Assembly: GCA_910579685.1 (NCBI GenBank) | Contig: CAJTVN010000047.1 | Location: 1-25,717 of the forward strand | DNA from: an uncultured Lachnospiraceae bacterium | GTDB taxonomy: Bacteria > Bacillota > Clostridia > Lachnospirales > Lachnospiraceae | Length of the DNA stretch: 25,717 bases | Reading direction: 5' to 3' | Part shown: one piece after another, positions 13,068 to 22,121 of the stretch | Layout of the letters: each line of letters begins with the position of its first letter | How positions within the stretch are numbered: position 1 is the stretch's first letter | Made by a program: the position numbers and the translations under genes | The notes under the pieces: model-generated | The model's input: the letters and a program-made list of their open reading frames with translations, nothing else | What the model was told of the DNA's origin: nothing | Databases searched by the model: none

Positions 13068-16000
13068 ATGTCAATGGAAAAGAACAGAATACGTCCTATT
13101 GCTGCAGGCAAGAACATACGTATGAGTTATTCACGACAGGAAGAAGTTTTGGAGATGCCGGATCTTATTGAAGTCCAGAAGGATTCCTATAACTGGTTTC
13201 TGAATGAGGGCCTCAAGGAAGTTTTTGAGGATATTTCTCCGATTGAAGATTACAGCGGCCATTTGAGCCTGGAGTTCGTGGACTTTGAGTTGTGTGAGGA
13301 CGACGTAAAGTATTCTATTGAAAAGTGCAAGGAAAGAGATGCCACTTATGCTGCTCCTCTAAAGGTGAGGGTACGTCTTTATAATAAAGAAAAGGAAGAA
13401 ATCAGCGAGCATGAGATTTTCATGGGCGATCTTCCGATTATGACTCAGACCGGCACCTTCGTGATCAACGGTGCGGAGCGTGTTATCGTCAGCCAGCTTG
13501 TTCGTTCCCCGGGTATCTATTATGCGATTGGCCACGATAAGATTGGTAAAAGGCTGTTTTCCTCCACTGTAATCCCGAACCGCGGTGCATGGCTGGAATA
13601 TGAGACGGATTCCAACGACATTTTCTATGTCCGAGTGGATCGGACAAGGAAGGTTCCCATTACCGTTTTGATCAGGGCTCTCGGCGTGGGTACCAATGAT
13701 GAGATCCGCGAGCTGTTCGGCGATGAGCCCAAGATAGAAGCAAGCTTTTCCAAGGACGTTTCTGACAATTATCAGGATGGTCTTTTGGAGCTGTACAAAA
13801 AAATACGTCCCGGCGAGCCGCTTAGCGTTGAAAGTGCGGAAAGCCTGATCAACGCCATGTTCTTCGACCCCAGAAGATACGACCTGGCAAAAGTCGGAAG
13901 ATATAAATTCAACAAAAAGCTGTCTTTCCGAAACAGAATCCGCAATCATGTCCTTGCGGAGGATGTGGTGGATCCTTTCACCGGAGAGGTGCTTGCCGAG
14001 GCAGGCGTCAAGGTCAGCAGGGAGCTGGCAGACGGGATTCAGAATGCGGCTGTCCCTTTTGTATACGTTCAGACGGAAGAGAAAAATGTCAAGATTCTCT
14101 CCAATATGATGGTGGATATCACGAACTTTGTGGACTGCAATCCCAGGGAGCTTGGCATTACCGAGCATGTTTACTATCCGGTGCTTGCCCAGATTATTGA
14201 GGAATTCGGTGAGGATGCGGCAGCTCTTGCGGAGGCGATCCGGAAGAATGTGCATGAACTGATCCCCAAGCATATCACCAAGGAGGATATTATTGCCTCC
14301 ATCAATTATAATATACATCTTGAGTATGGAATCGGCAATGATGATGATATCGATCATCTGGGAAACAGACGTATCAGGGCCGTGGGAGAGCTTTTGCAGA
14401 ATCAGTACAGGATCGGTCTTTCCAGGCTGGAGAGAGTGGTTCGCGAAAGAATGACCACTCATGATGCGGAAGAGATTTCCCCTCAGGTACTTATTAATAT
14501 CAAGCCGGTGCAGGCGGCAGTGAAAGAGTTCTTCGGTTCCTCCCAGCTGTCACAGTTTATGGATCAGAACAACCCGCTGGGCGAGCTGACGCACAAGAGG
14601 CGTCTTTCCGCATTGGGACCGGGAGGACTCTCCAGAGACCGCGCCGGATTCGAGGTTCGTGACGTACATTATTCCCATTATGGAAGAATGTGCCCCATTG
14701 AGACGCCCGAGGGTCCCAACATTGGTCTGATCAACTCGCTCGCATCCTATGCGAGGATAAATGAATACGGTTTCGTGGAAGCACCTTACCGTAAAATAGA
14801 CAAATCCGACCCGGCAAATCCAAGGGTTACGGATGAAGTGGAATACATGACGGCGGATGAGGAAGATAATTACCATGTGGCTCAGGCGAATGAGCTTCTG
14901 GATAAGGACGGCTATTTTGTGAGAAACACGGTTTCCGGCCGTTACAGGGAGGAGACCTCCGAGTATCCCAAGGCAATGTTCGACTACATGGACGTGTCCC
15001 CCAAGATGGTATTTTCCGTTGCAACGGCATTGATTCCCTTCCTGGAGAATGATGATGCGAACCGCGCACTGATGGGTTCCAACATGCAGCGTCAGGCGGT
15101 GCCTCTTCTCACCACGGATGCTCCCGTGGTGGGAACCGGAATGGAGCCGAAAACCGCCGTGGACTCGGGCGTGTGCCTGGTGGCAAAGAAGTCAGGAACC
15201 ATAGATTACGTTTCTTCCAATCTGATCCGGATCTCATACGACGACGGGGAAAAGGCGGAACACCGTCTTACCAAGTTCGCAAGGAGCAACCAGTCCAACT
15301 GCTATAACCAGAAGCCTATTGTGACAAAGGGAGACCATGTGCAGGCAGGACAGGTAATCGCAGACGGCCCTTCCACATCCCTGGGCGAGCTGGCTCTGGG
15401 GAAAAATCCGCTGATCGGGTTTATGACATGGGAAGGCTATAACTATGAGGACGCTGTCCTTTTGAGCGAAAGACTGGTGCAGGACGATGTTTATACGTCG
15501 GTACACATTGAGGAATATGAGGCGGAGGCACGGGATACCAAGCTGGGACCTGAGGAAATTACCAGGGATGTTCCCGGTGTCGGCGATGATGCGCTGAAGG
15601 ATCTGGATGAGAGAGGAATTATCCGGATCGGTGCGGAGGTCCGGGCAGGTGACATTCTGGTCGGAAAGGTTACGCCTAAGGGCGAAACGGAGCTGACGGC
15701 TGAGGAGAGACTGCTTCGCGCCATATTTGGTGAAAAAGCGAGAGAGGTGAGGGACACTTCCTTAAAGGTGCCTCACGGCGAATATGGAATTGTGGTGGAC
15801 GCTAAAATTTTTACCAGGGAAAACGGCGATGAGCTCTCTCCCGGCGTGAATCAGGCGGTTAGAATATATATTGCGCAGAAGAGAAAGATTTCCGTGGGCG
15901 ACAAGATGGCGGGACGTCACGGAAACAAGGGTGTGGTTTCCAGGGTGCTTCCGGTGGAGGATATGCCTTATCTTCCCAACGGACGGCCTCTTGATATCGT

Positions 16001-16946
16001 GCTGAATCCCCTCGGCGTGCCTTCCCGTATGAATATCGGACAGGTACTTGAGATCCACCTTTCCCTTGCGGCCAGAGCTCTTGGTTTTAATGTGGCGACA
16101 CCCGTATTTGACGGTGCGAACGAGGAAGATATTATGGATACGCTCGACCTGGCCAATGATTACGTGAATCTGAGCTGGGAAGAGTTTGAGGCAAAACACA
16201 GGGAAGAGCTTTTACCGGAAGTGCTCGAATATCTGTCAGAGCACAGGGATCACAGGGAAGTGTGGAAGGGAGTGCCCATTTCGAGGGATGGTAAAGTGAG
16301 GCTGCGGGACGGAAGGTCCGGAGAGTATTTTGACAGCCCGGTAACCATCGGCCACATGCATTATCTTAAGCTCCATCATCTGGTAGATGACAAGATCCAT
16401 GCGCGTTCCACTGGTCCTTATTCCCTGGTGACGCAGCAGCCTCTCGGCGGTAAAGCACAGTTTGGCGGCCAGCGTTTTGGTGAGATGGAGGTATGGGCGC
16501 TGGAGGCTTACGGCGCATCCTACACCTTGCAGGAAATCCTGACCGTGAAATCGGACGACGTGGTCGGACGTGTTAAGACTTACGAAGCCATTATCAAGGG
16601 CGATAACATACCGGCACCCGGAATACCGGAATCCTTCAAGGTTCTCCTTAAGGAGCTTCAGTCTCTCGGACTGGATGTCAGAGTGCTCAGGGAGGACAAT
16701 ACGGAGGTTGAAATTACGGAATCCATTGATTATGGCGATACGGATTATCGCTATGAGATCGAGGGAGACGACAAGAATTATGATTATGACAAGAGTTCTC
16801 TGTCCTCCATGGGTTATCAGCAGCAGGAGTTCGATGAGGAGAGCGGCGAGCTGATCAATGCAGATGACGAGGATCCGGAAGAGGAATTCAGCGATGACTT
16901 TGACGAGATGCTGGAAGAGGATGCCTATGAGGAACAGGATCTGTAA
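13068..16946 (+). CDS. rpoB: DNA-directed RNA polymerase subunit beta
   Basis: The 1292-residue beta subunit has all core regions, for example IVSQLVRSPGIYY, the rifampicin region GSSQLSQFMDQNNPLGEL, GRMCPIETPEGPNIGLI and VGDKMAGRHGNKGVVS. At the positions equal to E. coli 516, 526 and 531 it has Asp499, His509 and Ser514, the susceptible residues. A strongly acidic tail of about 70 residues (from around YGDTDYRYEIE) follows the core, as in many Clostridia. The start may be 13068 or the in-frame ATG at 13074, which is better spaced from GGGGTG. Own promoter upstream; rpoC follows after 36 bases. Confidence 0.98.
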   Translation: MSMEKNRIRPIAAGKNIRMSYSRQEEVLEMPDLIEVQKDSYNWFLNEGLKEVFEDISPIEDYSGHLSLEFVDFELCEDDVKYSIEKCKERDATYAAPLKVRVRLYNKEKEEISEHEIFMGDLPIMTQTGTFVINGAERVIVSQLVRSPGIYYAIGHDKIGKRLFSSTVIPNRGAWLEYETDSNDIFYVRVDRTRKVPITVLIRALGVGTNDEIRELFGDEPKIEASFSKDVSDNYQDGLLELYKKIRPGEPLSVESAESLINAMFFDPRRYDLAKVGRYKFNKKLSFRNRIRNHVLAEDVVDPFTGEVLAEAGVKVSRELADGIQNAAVPFVYVQTEEKNVKILSNMMVDITNFVDCNPRELGITEHVYYPVLAQIIEEFGEDAAALAEAIRKNVHELIPKHITKEDIIASINYNIHLEYGIGNDDDIDHLGNRRIRAVGELLQNQYRIGLSRLERVVRERMTTHDAEEISPQVLINIKPVQAAVKEFFGSSQLSQFMDQNNPLGELTHKRRLSALGPGGLSRDRAGFEVRDVHYSHYGRMCPIETPEGPNIGLINSLASYARINEYGFVEAPYRKIDKSDPANPRVTDEVEYMTADEEDNYHVAQANELLDKDGYFVRNTVSGRYREETSEYPKAMFDYMDVSPKMVFSVATALIPFLENDDANRALMGSNMQRQAVPLLTTDAPVVGTGMEPKTAVDSGVCLVAKKSGTIDYVSSNLIRISYDDGEKAEHRLTKFARSNQSNCYNQKPIVTKGDHVQAGQVIADGPSTSLGELALGKNPLIGFMTWEGYNYEDAVLLSERLVQDDVYTSVHIEEYEAEARDTKLGPEEITRDVPGVGDDALKDLDERGIIRIGAEVRAGDILVGKVTPKGETELTAEERLLRAIFGEKAREVRDTSLKVPHGEYGIVVDAKIFTRENGDELSPGVNQAVRIYIAQKRKISVGDKMAGRHGNKGVVSRVLPVEDMPYLPNGRPLDIVLNPLGVPSRMNIGQVLEIHLSLAARALGFNVATPVFDGANEEDIMDTLDLANDYVNLSWEEFEAKHREELLPEVLEYLSEHRDHREVWKGVPISRDGKVRLRDGRSGEYFDSPVTIGHMHYLKLHHLVDDKIHARSTGPYSLVTQQPLGGKAQFGGQRFGEMEVWALEAYGASYTLQEILTVKSDDVVGRVKTYEAIIKGDNIPAPGIPESFKVLLKELQSLGLDVRVLREDNTEVEITESIDYGDTDYRYEIEGDDKNYDYDKSSLSSMGYQQQEFDEESGELINADDEDPEEEFSDDFDEMLEEDAYEEQDL

Positions 16947-16982
16947 TTCATGACATAGTCTGGAAAGGAGCAGGGTTGTAAA

Positions 16983-19900
16983 ATGTCAGAAACAAAGCAA
17001 GAGGTGTACCAGCCGATGACGTTTGATGCCATTAAGATTGGTTTGGCATCACCTGAAAAAATCAGAGAGTGGTCAAGGGGTGAGGTTACCAAGCCCGAAA
17101 CCATCAATTACAGAACGTTGAAGCCCGAGAAGGACGGCCTGTACTGTGAAAGAATTTTCGGGCCGAGCAAGGACTGGGAATGTCATTGCGGGAAATATAA
17201 AAAGATAAGATATAAAGGCGTTGTCTGTGACAGATGCGGAGTGGAAGTGACCAAATCCAGCGTCCGCAGGGAGCGTATGGGACATATCGAGCTTGCGGCT
17301 CCCGTATCCCATATCTGGTACTTTAAGGGAATTCCCAGCCGGATGGGATTGATTCTTGACCTGTCGCCCAGAGTCCTTGAGAAGGTTTTGTATTTCGCCT
17401 CCTATATTGTGCTGGATGCGGGAGGAACGGATCTGGAATACAAGCAGGTTCTCTCCGAGAAAGAATATCAGGATGCAAGAGAAACATGGGGCAGTAAGTT
17501 CCGTGTAGGCATGGGAGCGGAAGCGATTAAGGAGCTGCTCCAGGCCATTGACCTGGAAACCGAGTCCGTGGAGCTGAAAACCGGTTTAAAGGAATCCACA
17601 GGGCAGAAAAGAGCCAGGATTATCAAGCGTCTTGAGGTGGTGGAGGCTTTCAGGGAGTCCGGAAATCAGCCGGAATGGATGGTTATGGATGCGATCCCGG
17701 TGATACCGCCCGATCTGCGTCCCATGGTTCAGCTGGACGGCGGACGTTTTGCCACCTCGGATCTGAATGATTTATATAGAAGAATTATCAACAGGAATAA
17801 CCGTCTTAAGAGGCTTCTTGAGCTCGGTGCACCGGATATTATCGTCCGCAACGAGAAGAGAATGCTTCAGGAGGCGGTGGATGCCCTGATTGACAACGGA
17901 AGAAGGGGCAGGCCGGTGACGGGACCCGGCAACAGGGCGCTGAAATCACTGTCCGATATGCTTAAGGGTAAGTCGGGACGCTTCCGCCAGAACCTGCTGG
18001 GAAAACGTGTGGATTATTCCGGACGTTCCGTTATCGTGGTGGGGCCTGAGCTGAAAATTTATCAGTGCGGTCTCCCGAAGGAAATGGCTATCGAGCTTTT
18101 CAAGCCCTTTGTGATGAAGGAACTTGTGACAAGGGGGGGTTCCCAGAATATAAAGAACGCCAAAAAGCTGGTGGAGCGGCTGGACACGCAGGTATGGGAT
18201 GTGCTTGAGGAGGTAATCAAGGAGCATCCCGTGATGCTGAACCGTGCGCCCACGCTGCACAGGCTGGGGATTCAGGCGTTTGAACCGATTCTGGTGGAAG
18301 GCAAGGCGATTAAGCTGCATCCTCTTGTTTGTACGGCTTTTAACGCTGACTTTGACGGCGACCAGATGGCGGTGCATCTTCCGCTTTCCGTGGAGGCCCA
18401 GGCTGAGTGCAGATTCCTTCTGCTCTCGCCCAACAATCTGCTCAAGCCCTCGGACGGCGGGCCGGTTGCGGTTCCTTCACAGGATATGGTGCTAGGGATT
18501 TATTACCTGACTCAGGAAAGAGCCGGAGCGGTTGGCGAGGGAAAATTTTACAAGAACGTAAACGAAGCCATCCTTGCGTATGAAAACGGGGCCTGCACGC
18601 TCCATTCACGGATCAGGGTGAGGATGACAAAGACAAATTCCGAGGGGGAAGAGGTAAGCGGAATCGTGGAGTCCACGCTGGGACGCTTCCTGTTCAATGA
18701 GATCCTGCCTCAGGATCTGGGATTTGTTGACCGCAGCAAGCCGGAAAATGTCCTTTTGCCGGAGATTGATTTTCATGTGGGTAAAAAGCAGCTCAAGCAG
18801 ATCCTTGAAAAGGTAATTAACACCCATGGCGCTTCCAAAACGGCGGAGGTGCTGGATTTAATAAAATCCACCGGATATAAATATTCCACGAGGGCGGCCA
18901 TGACGGTTTCCATCTCGGATATGACCGTACCCGCAAGCAAGCCGGAAATGCTCGCCCAGGCCCAGGCCACGGTGGATAAGATTTCACAGAATTTCCGCAG
19001 AGGCCTCATCACCGAGGAAGAGAGATACCGCGCGGTGGTGGAGACCTGGAACGATACGGATAAGCAGCTGACCGACGTCCTGCTGGCGGGACTTGATAAA
19101 TACAACAATATTTATATGATGGCGGACTCTGGAGCGAGAGGCTCCAATCAGCAGATCAAGCAGCTGGCAGGCATGCGGGGACTGATGGCGGATACGACGG
19201 GAAGAACCATCGAACTGCCAATCAAGTCCAATTTCCGTGAAGGGCTGGATGTGCTGGAGTATTTCATGTCCGCTCACGGAGCGAGAAAAGGTTTGTCGGA
19301 TACCGCTCTTCGAACCGCCGACTCCGGATATCTCACAAGGCGAATGGTGGATGTGTCCCAGGAGCTGATTATCCGAGAGATCGACTGTATGGAGGGAACG
19401 GACATCATTCCCGGAATGACCGTGAGGGCTTTCACGGACGGCAAGGAAGTGATCGAAGGTCTAAAAGACAGAATCACAGGAAGGTATTCCTGCGAAGATA
19501 TTAAGGACGGGGATGGCAATGTGATCGTCAAGCGCAACCATATGATCACGCCGAGCCGTGCCGCCAGAATTTTAAGCGTGGGCGTGGACGGAAAGGGAGA
19601 GCCCATCGAGAGCGTTAAGATCCGCACGATCTTAAACTGTCGCTCCCGCAACGGTATCTGCGCAAAATGCTACGGTGCGAACATGGCCACCGGCGAGGCC
19701 GTTCAGGTGGGGGAAGCGGTTGGAATTATCGCTGCCCAGTCTATCGGCGAACCGGGTACTCAGCTCACCATGCGTACCTTCCACACGGGCGGTGTCGCCG
19801 GTGATGACATTACCCAGGGTCTTCCCCGCGTGGAGGAGCTTTTTGAGGCGAGAAAGCCCAAGGGACTTGCGATTATTGCAGAGTTCGGCGGCGTTGCCTC

Positions 19901-20678
19901 CATCAAGGATACTAAGAAAAAGCGCGAGGTGGTGATCACCAATGATGAGACGGGTGAGTCCAAGGCATATCTGATTCCCTACGGCTCCCGCATCAAGGTT
20001 CTCGATGGCGCTGTTCTCGAGGCCGGCGACGAGCTGACAGAGGGTAGTGTGAACCCCCACGATCTTTTGAAGATCAAGGGCATCCGCGCCGTGCAGGATT
20101 ATATGCTCCGTGAAGTTCAGAGAGTGTACCGTCTGCAGGGTGTGGATATCAGCGACAAGCACATCGAGGTGATTGTCCGTCAGATGCTTAAGAAGGTAAG
20201 GATTGAGAATAACGGAGATACGGAATTCCTTCCGGGTACGCTGGTTGACGTGCTGGAGTATGAGGATATCAACGGGCAGCTGATCGCAGAGGGAAAAGAA
20301 CCTGCGGACGGTAAGCAGGTGATGCTGGGAATTACCAAGGCAGCCCTTGCCACGAATTCTTTCCTTTCAGCGGCATCCTTCCAGGAGACCACCAAGGTTT
20401 TGACGGAAGCAGCCATTAAGGGTAAGGTGGATCCGCTGATCGGTCTGAAGGAGAACGTGATTATCGGTAAGCTGATCCCTGCCGGTACCGGCATGAAGCG
20501 TTATCGCAACACGAGGCTTAGCACGGATGATAAGCTGTTTGAGGATATTGATTCGGAAGAGATGATTGATTTTGACGAGGAAGTAGACGAGGAAGGCGGT
20601 TTTATCATCAATGAAGCTTCGGAGCGGCTCGGTATGTCAGAGGAAGAGGAAATGGAAGAGCTGATCACGCAGGAATAA
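16983..20678 (+). CDS. rpoC: DNA-directed RNA polymerase subunit beta'
   Basis: The 1231-residue beta' subunit has the N-terminal zinc ribbon (Cys67, Cys69, Cys82, Cys85), the catalytic NADFDGD (454-460) whose three Asp hold the Mg2+, bridge-helix and trigger-loop segments (GARKGLSDTALRTADSGYL; QSIGEPGTQLTMRTFHTGG) and the second zinc cluster (CRSRNGICAKC). There is no large insertion. The C-terminus is acidic. AAGGAG precedes the ATG by 13 bases. A strong terminator closes the rpoBC unit. Confidence 0.98.
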   Translation: MSETKQEVYQPMTFDAIKIGLASPEKIREWSRGEVTKPETINYRTLKPEKDGLYCERIFGPSKDWECHCGKYKKIRYKGVVCDRCGVEVTKSSVRRERMGHIELAAPVSHIWYFKGIPSRMGLILDLSPRVLEKVLYFASYIVLDAGGTDLEYKQVLSEKEYQDARETWGSKFRVGMGAEAIKELLQAIDLETESVELKTGLKESTGQKRARIIKRLEVVEAFRESGNQPEWMVMDAIPVIPPDLRPMVQLDGGRFATSDLNDLYRRIINRNNRLKRLLELGAPDIIVRNEKRMLQEAVDALIDNGRRGRPVTGPGNRALKSLSDMLKGKSGRFRQNLLGKRVDYSGRSVIVVGPELKIYQCGLPKEMAIELFKPFVMKELVTRGGSQNIKNAKKLVERLDTQVWDVLEEVIKEHPVMLNRAPTLHRLGIQAFEPILVEGKAIKLHPLVCTAFNADFDGDQMAVHLPLSVEAQAECRFLLLSPNNLLKPSDGGPVAVPSQDMVLGIYYLTQERAGAVGEGKFYKNVNEAILAYENGACTLHSRIRVRMTKTNSEGEEVSGIVESTLGRFLFNEILPQDLGFVDRSKPENVLLPEIDFHVGKKQLKQILEKVINTHGASKTAEVLDLIKSTGYKYSTRAAMTVSISDMTVPASKPEMLAQAQATVDKISQNFRRGLITEEERYRAVVETWNDTDKQLTDVLLAGLDKYNNIYMMADSGARGSNQQIKQLAGMRGLMADTTGRTIELPIKSNFREGLDVLEYFMSAHGARKGLSDTALRTADSGYLTRRMVDVSQELIIREIDCMEGTDIIPGMTVRAFTDGKEVIEGLKDRITGRYSCEDIKDGDGNVIVKRNHMITPSRAARILSVGVDGKGEPIESVKIRTILNCRSRNGICAKCYGANMATGEAVQVGEAVGIIAAQSIGEPGTQLTMRTFHTGGVAGDDITQGLPRVEELFEARKPKGLAIIAEFGGVASIKDTKKKREVVITNDETGESKAYLIPYGSRIKVLDGAVLEAGDELTEGSVNPHDLLKIKGIRAVQDYMLREVQRVYRLQGVDISDKHIEVIVRQMLKKVRIENNGDTEFLPGTLVDVLEYEDINGQLIAEGKEPADGKQVMLGITKAALATNSFLSAASFQETTKVLTEAAIKGKVDPLIGLKENVIIGKLIPAGTGMKRYRNTRLSTDDKLFEDIDSEEMIDFDEEVDEEGGFIINEASERLGMSEEEEMEELITQE

Positions 20679-20701
20679 GTTGATCCAGGATAGTTGACAC
20701 G

Positions 20702-20737
20702 ACCCCGCATATACGATAACGGTATATGCGGGGTTTC
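20702..20737 (+). terminator. Terminator after rpoC
   Basis: ACCCCGCATATAC (20702-20714) pairs with GTATATGCGGGGT (20722-20734), a near-perfect 13-bp stem with a short T tract. Confidence 0.85.
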
Positions 20738-20794
20738 TTGGTGAAAATGTATGTAAAATTCTTTATTTTCAAATAAAATTTGCCAGGAAGTATA

Positions 20795-20823
20795 TTGACA
20801 AGAAAAAAGCCAGCAATTATACT
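20795..20823 (+). promoter_or_regulatory. Strong sigma-A promoter of rpsL-rpsG-fusA
   Basis: TTGACA (20795-20800), 17-base spacer, TATACT (20818-20823): perfect -35, ideal spacing, -10 with one mismatch. Confidence 0.88.
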
Positions 20824-20831
20824 AAACTAGT

Positions 20832-20897
20832 GTGCATAGAAAGGGCATGTATCTTTTTGATGCACGAAAACCAATCATGCTTTGCCAGAGGCAGAGC
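20832..20897 (+). promoter_or_regulatory. Structured 5' leader of rpsL
   Basis: GTGCAT (20832-20837) pairs with ATGCAC (20860-20865) at the predicted 5' end. A second hairpin, GCTTTGCC (20879-20886) with GGCAGAGC (20890-20897), has an 8-bp stem and a 3-base loop, about 14 bases ahead of the ribosome binding site. Control of the str operon through this leader is possible but unproven. Confidence 0.45.
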
Positions 20898-20924
20898 GAT
20901 TTTATATGCAGGAGGTGAAACAGA

Positions 20925-21344
20925 ATGCCAACATTTAACCAGTTAGTCAGAAAAGGACGTCAGACATCCGTAAAGAAGTCAACGGCTCCCGCTTTGCAGA
21001 AAGGATGGAACTCCCTTCACAAGAAAGCTACCGATACTTCTGCTCCTCAAAAGAGAGGTGTTTGTACAGCTGTCAAGACAGCAACCCCTAAAAAGCCTAA
21101 CTCAGCGCTGAGAAAGATCGCGAGAGTTCGTCTTTCCAACGGAATCGAAGTGACAAGCTACATTCCCGGTGAAGGACACAATCTGCAGGAGCACAGTGTT
21201 GTTCTGATCAGAGGCGGAAGAGTAAAGGATTTGCCCGGTACAAGATACCATGTAATCAGAGGTACCCTTGATACGGCAGGTGTTGCAAACAGAAGGCAGG
21301 CCCGTTCCAAATATGGCGCCAAGAGGCCTAAGGCTGGCAAATAG
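20925..21344 (+). CDS. rpsL: 30S ribosomal protein S12
   Basis: The 139-residue decoding-centre protein contains TPKKPNSALRKIARVRLSNG and RGGRVKDLPGTRYH. The Lys residues whose change gives streptomycin resistance in other bacteria are unchanged, so a susceptible type is expected. It carries the Gram-positive insertion near residues 16-45 (KKSTAPALQKGWNSLHKKA). AGGAGG precedes the ATG. An L7Ae-like gene often placed between rpoC and rpsL in Bacilli is missing here. Confidence 0.98.
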   Translation: MPTFNQLVRKGRQTSVKKSTAPALQKGWNSLHKKATDTSAPQKRGVCTAVKTATPKKPNSALRKIARVRLSNGIEVTSYIPGEGHNLQEHSVVLIRGGRVKDLPGTRYHVIRGTLDTAGVANRRQARSKYGAKRPKAGK

Positions 21345-21588
21345 TTTTTGGAACAGATTGGACCCACAAACGTAAGCTAATTTAGTGTTGGAATTCTGTT
21401 ACGATAGATCTGTCCGGACGGCAGGCCCAAGGGCGGCATCCCGGTAAATTTGATTAGTTAGTAGTAAGAGATACCCGCACGAACACAAACTGTGTGATGA
21501 CAGAAAGGATAGCTGTTATCTGAATTAGAATGACACACTGTGAGTACCGATGATTTAATGTAAGCGAATAATTAAGGAGGGAAGAACC
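21345..21588 (+). other. rpsL-rpsG spacer with inverted repeats (possible S7 leader)
   Basis: 244 bases without a gene, long for this gene pair. GTGTG near 21492 and CACAC near 21535 enclose an inner hairpin GATA-GCTGT-TATC. No convincing promoter is seen. In E. coli the intercistronic region before rpsG is the S7 translational control site, so a similar role is possible. Confidence 0.4.
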
Positions 21589-22059
21589 GTGCCACGTAAA
21601 GGACATGTTCAGAAAAGAGATGTATTGGCAGATCCTTTATACAATAACAAAGTGGTTACCAAGCTTATCAACAATATCATGTTGGATGGTAAGAAGGGTG
21701 TCGCACAGCAGATTGTATACGGTGCATTTGCCAAAGTAGAAGAGAAATCCGGTAAGCCGGCTCTTGAAGTTTTTGAGGAGGCTATGAATAACATCATGCC
21801 TGTTCTGGAATGCAAAGCAAGACGTATCGGTGGCGCTACCTATCAGGTGCCTATCGAGGTGAGACCTGACAGGCGTCAGGCGCTGGGGCTTCGCTGGCTC
21901 ACGATGTTTGCCCGCAAGAGAGGCGAGAAAACCATGCGCGACAGACTTGCGAATGAGATCCTCGATGCAGCGAACAATACCGGTGCAGCTGTTAAGAGAA
22001 AAGAAGACATGCACAAAATGGCAGAAGCAAACAAGGCATTTTCACATTACCGCTTCTAA
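21589..22059 (+). CDS. rpsG: 30S ribosomal protein S7 (GTG start)
   Basis: The 156-residue length is standard. S7 nucleates assembly of the 30S head and contacts E-site tRNA. Segments PRKGHVQKRDVLADPLYNNK, ARRIGGATYQVPIEVRPDRR and the C-terminal MAEANKAFSHYRF are typical. Translation starts at GTG, 8 bases after a perfect AAGGAGG (21574-21580); no better ATG is in frame. Confidence 0.97.
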   Translation: MPRKGHVQKRDVLADPLYNNKVVTKLINNIMLDGKKGVAQQIVYGAFAKVEEKSGKPALEVFEEAMNNIMPVLECKARRIGGATYQVPIEVRPDRRQALGLRWLTMFARKRGEKTMRDRLANEILDAANNTGAAVKRKEDMHKMAEANKAFSHYRF

Positions 22060-22121
22060 TAGCCGGAAGGCGATGTGGTGCTTTCGGGTTCTGCCCGGAC
22101 TAATATAAGGAGGAAAGACCT

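Noticed and set aside
13359..14462. 367-codon minus-strand frame in rpoB
   Set aside because: Antisense to a universally conserved gene and lacking start signals.
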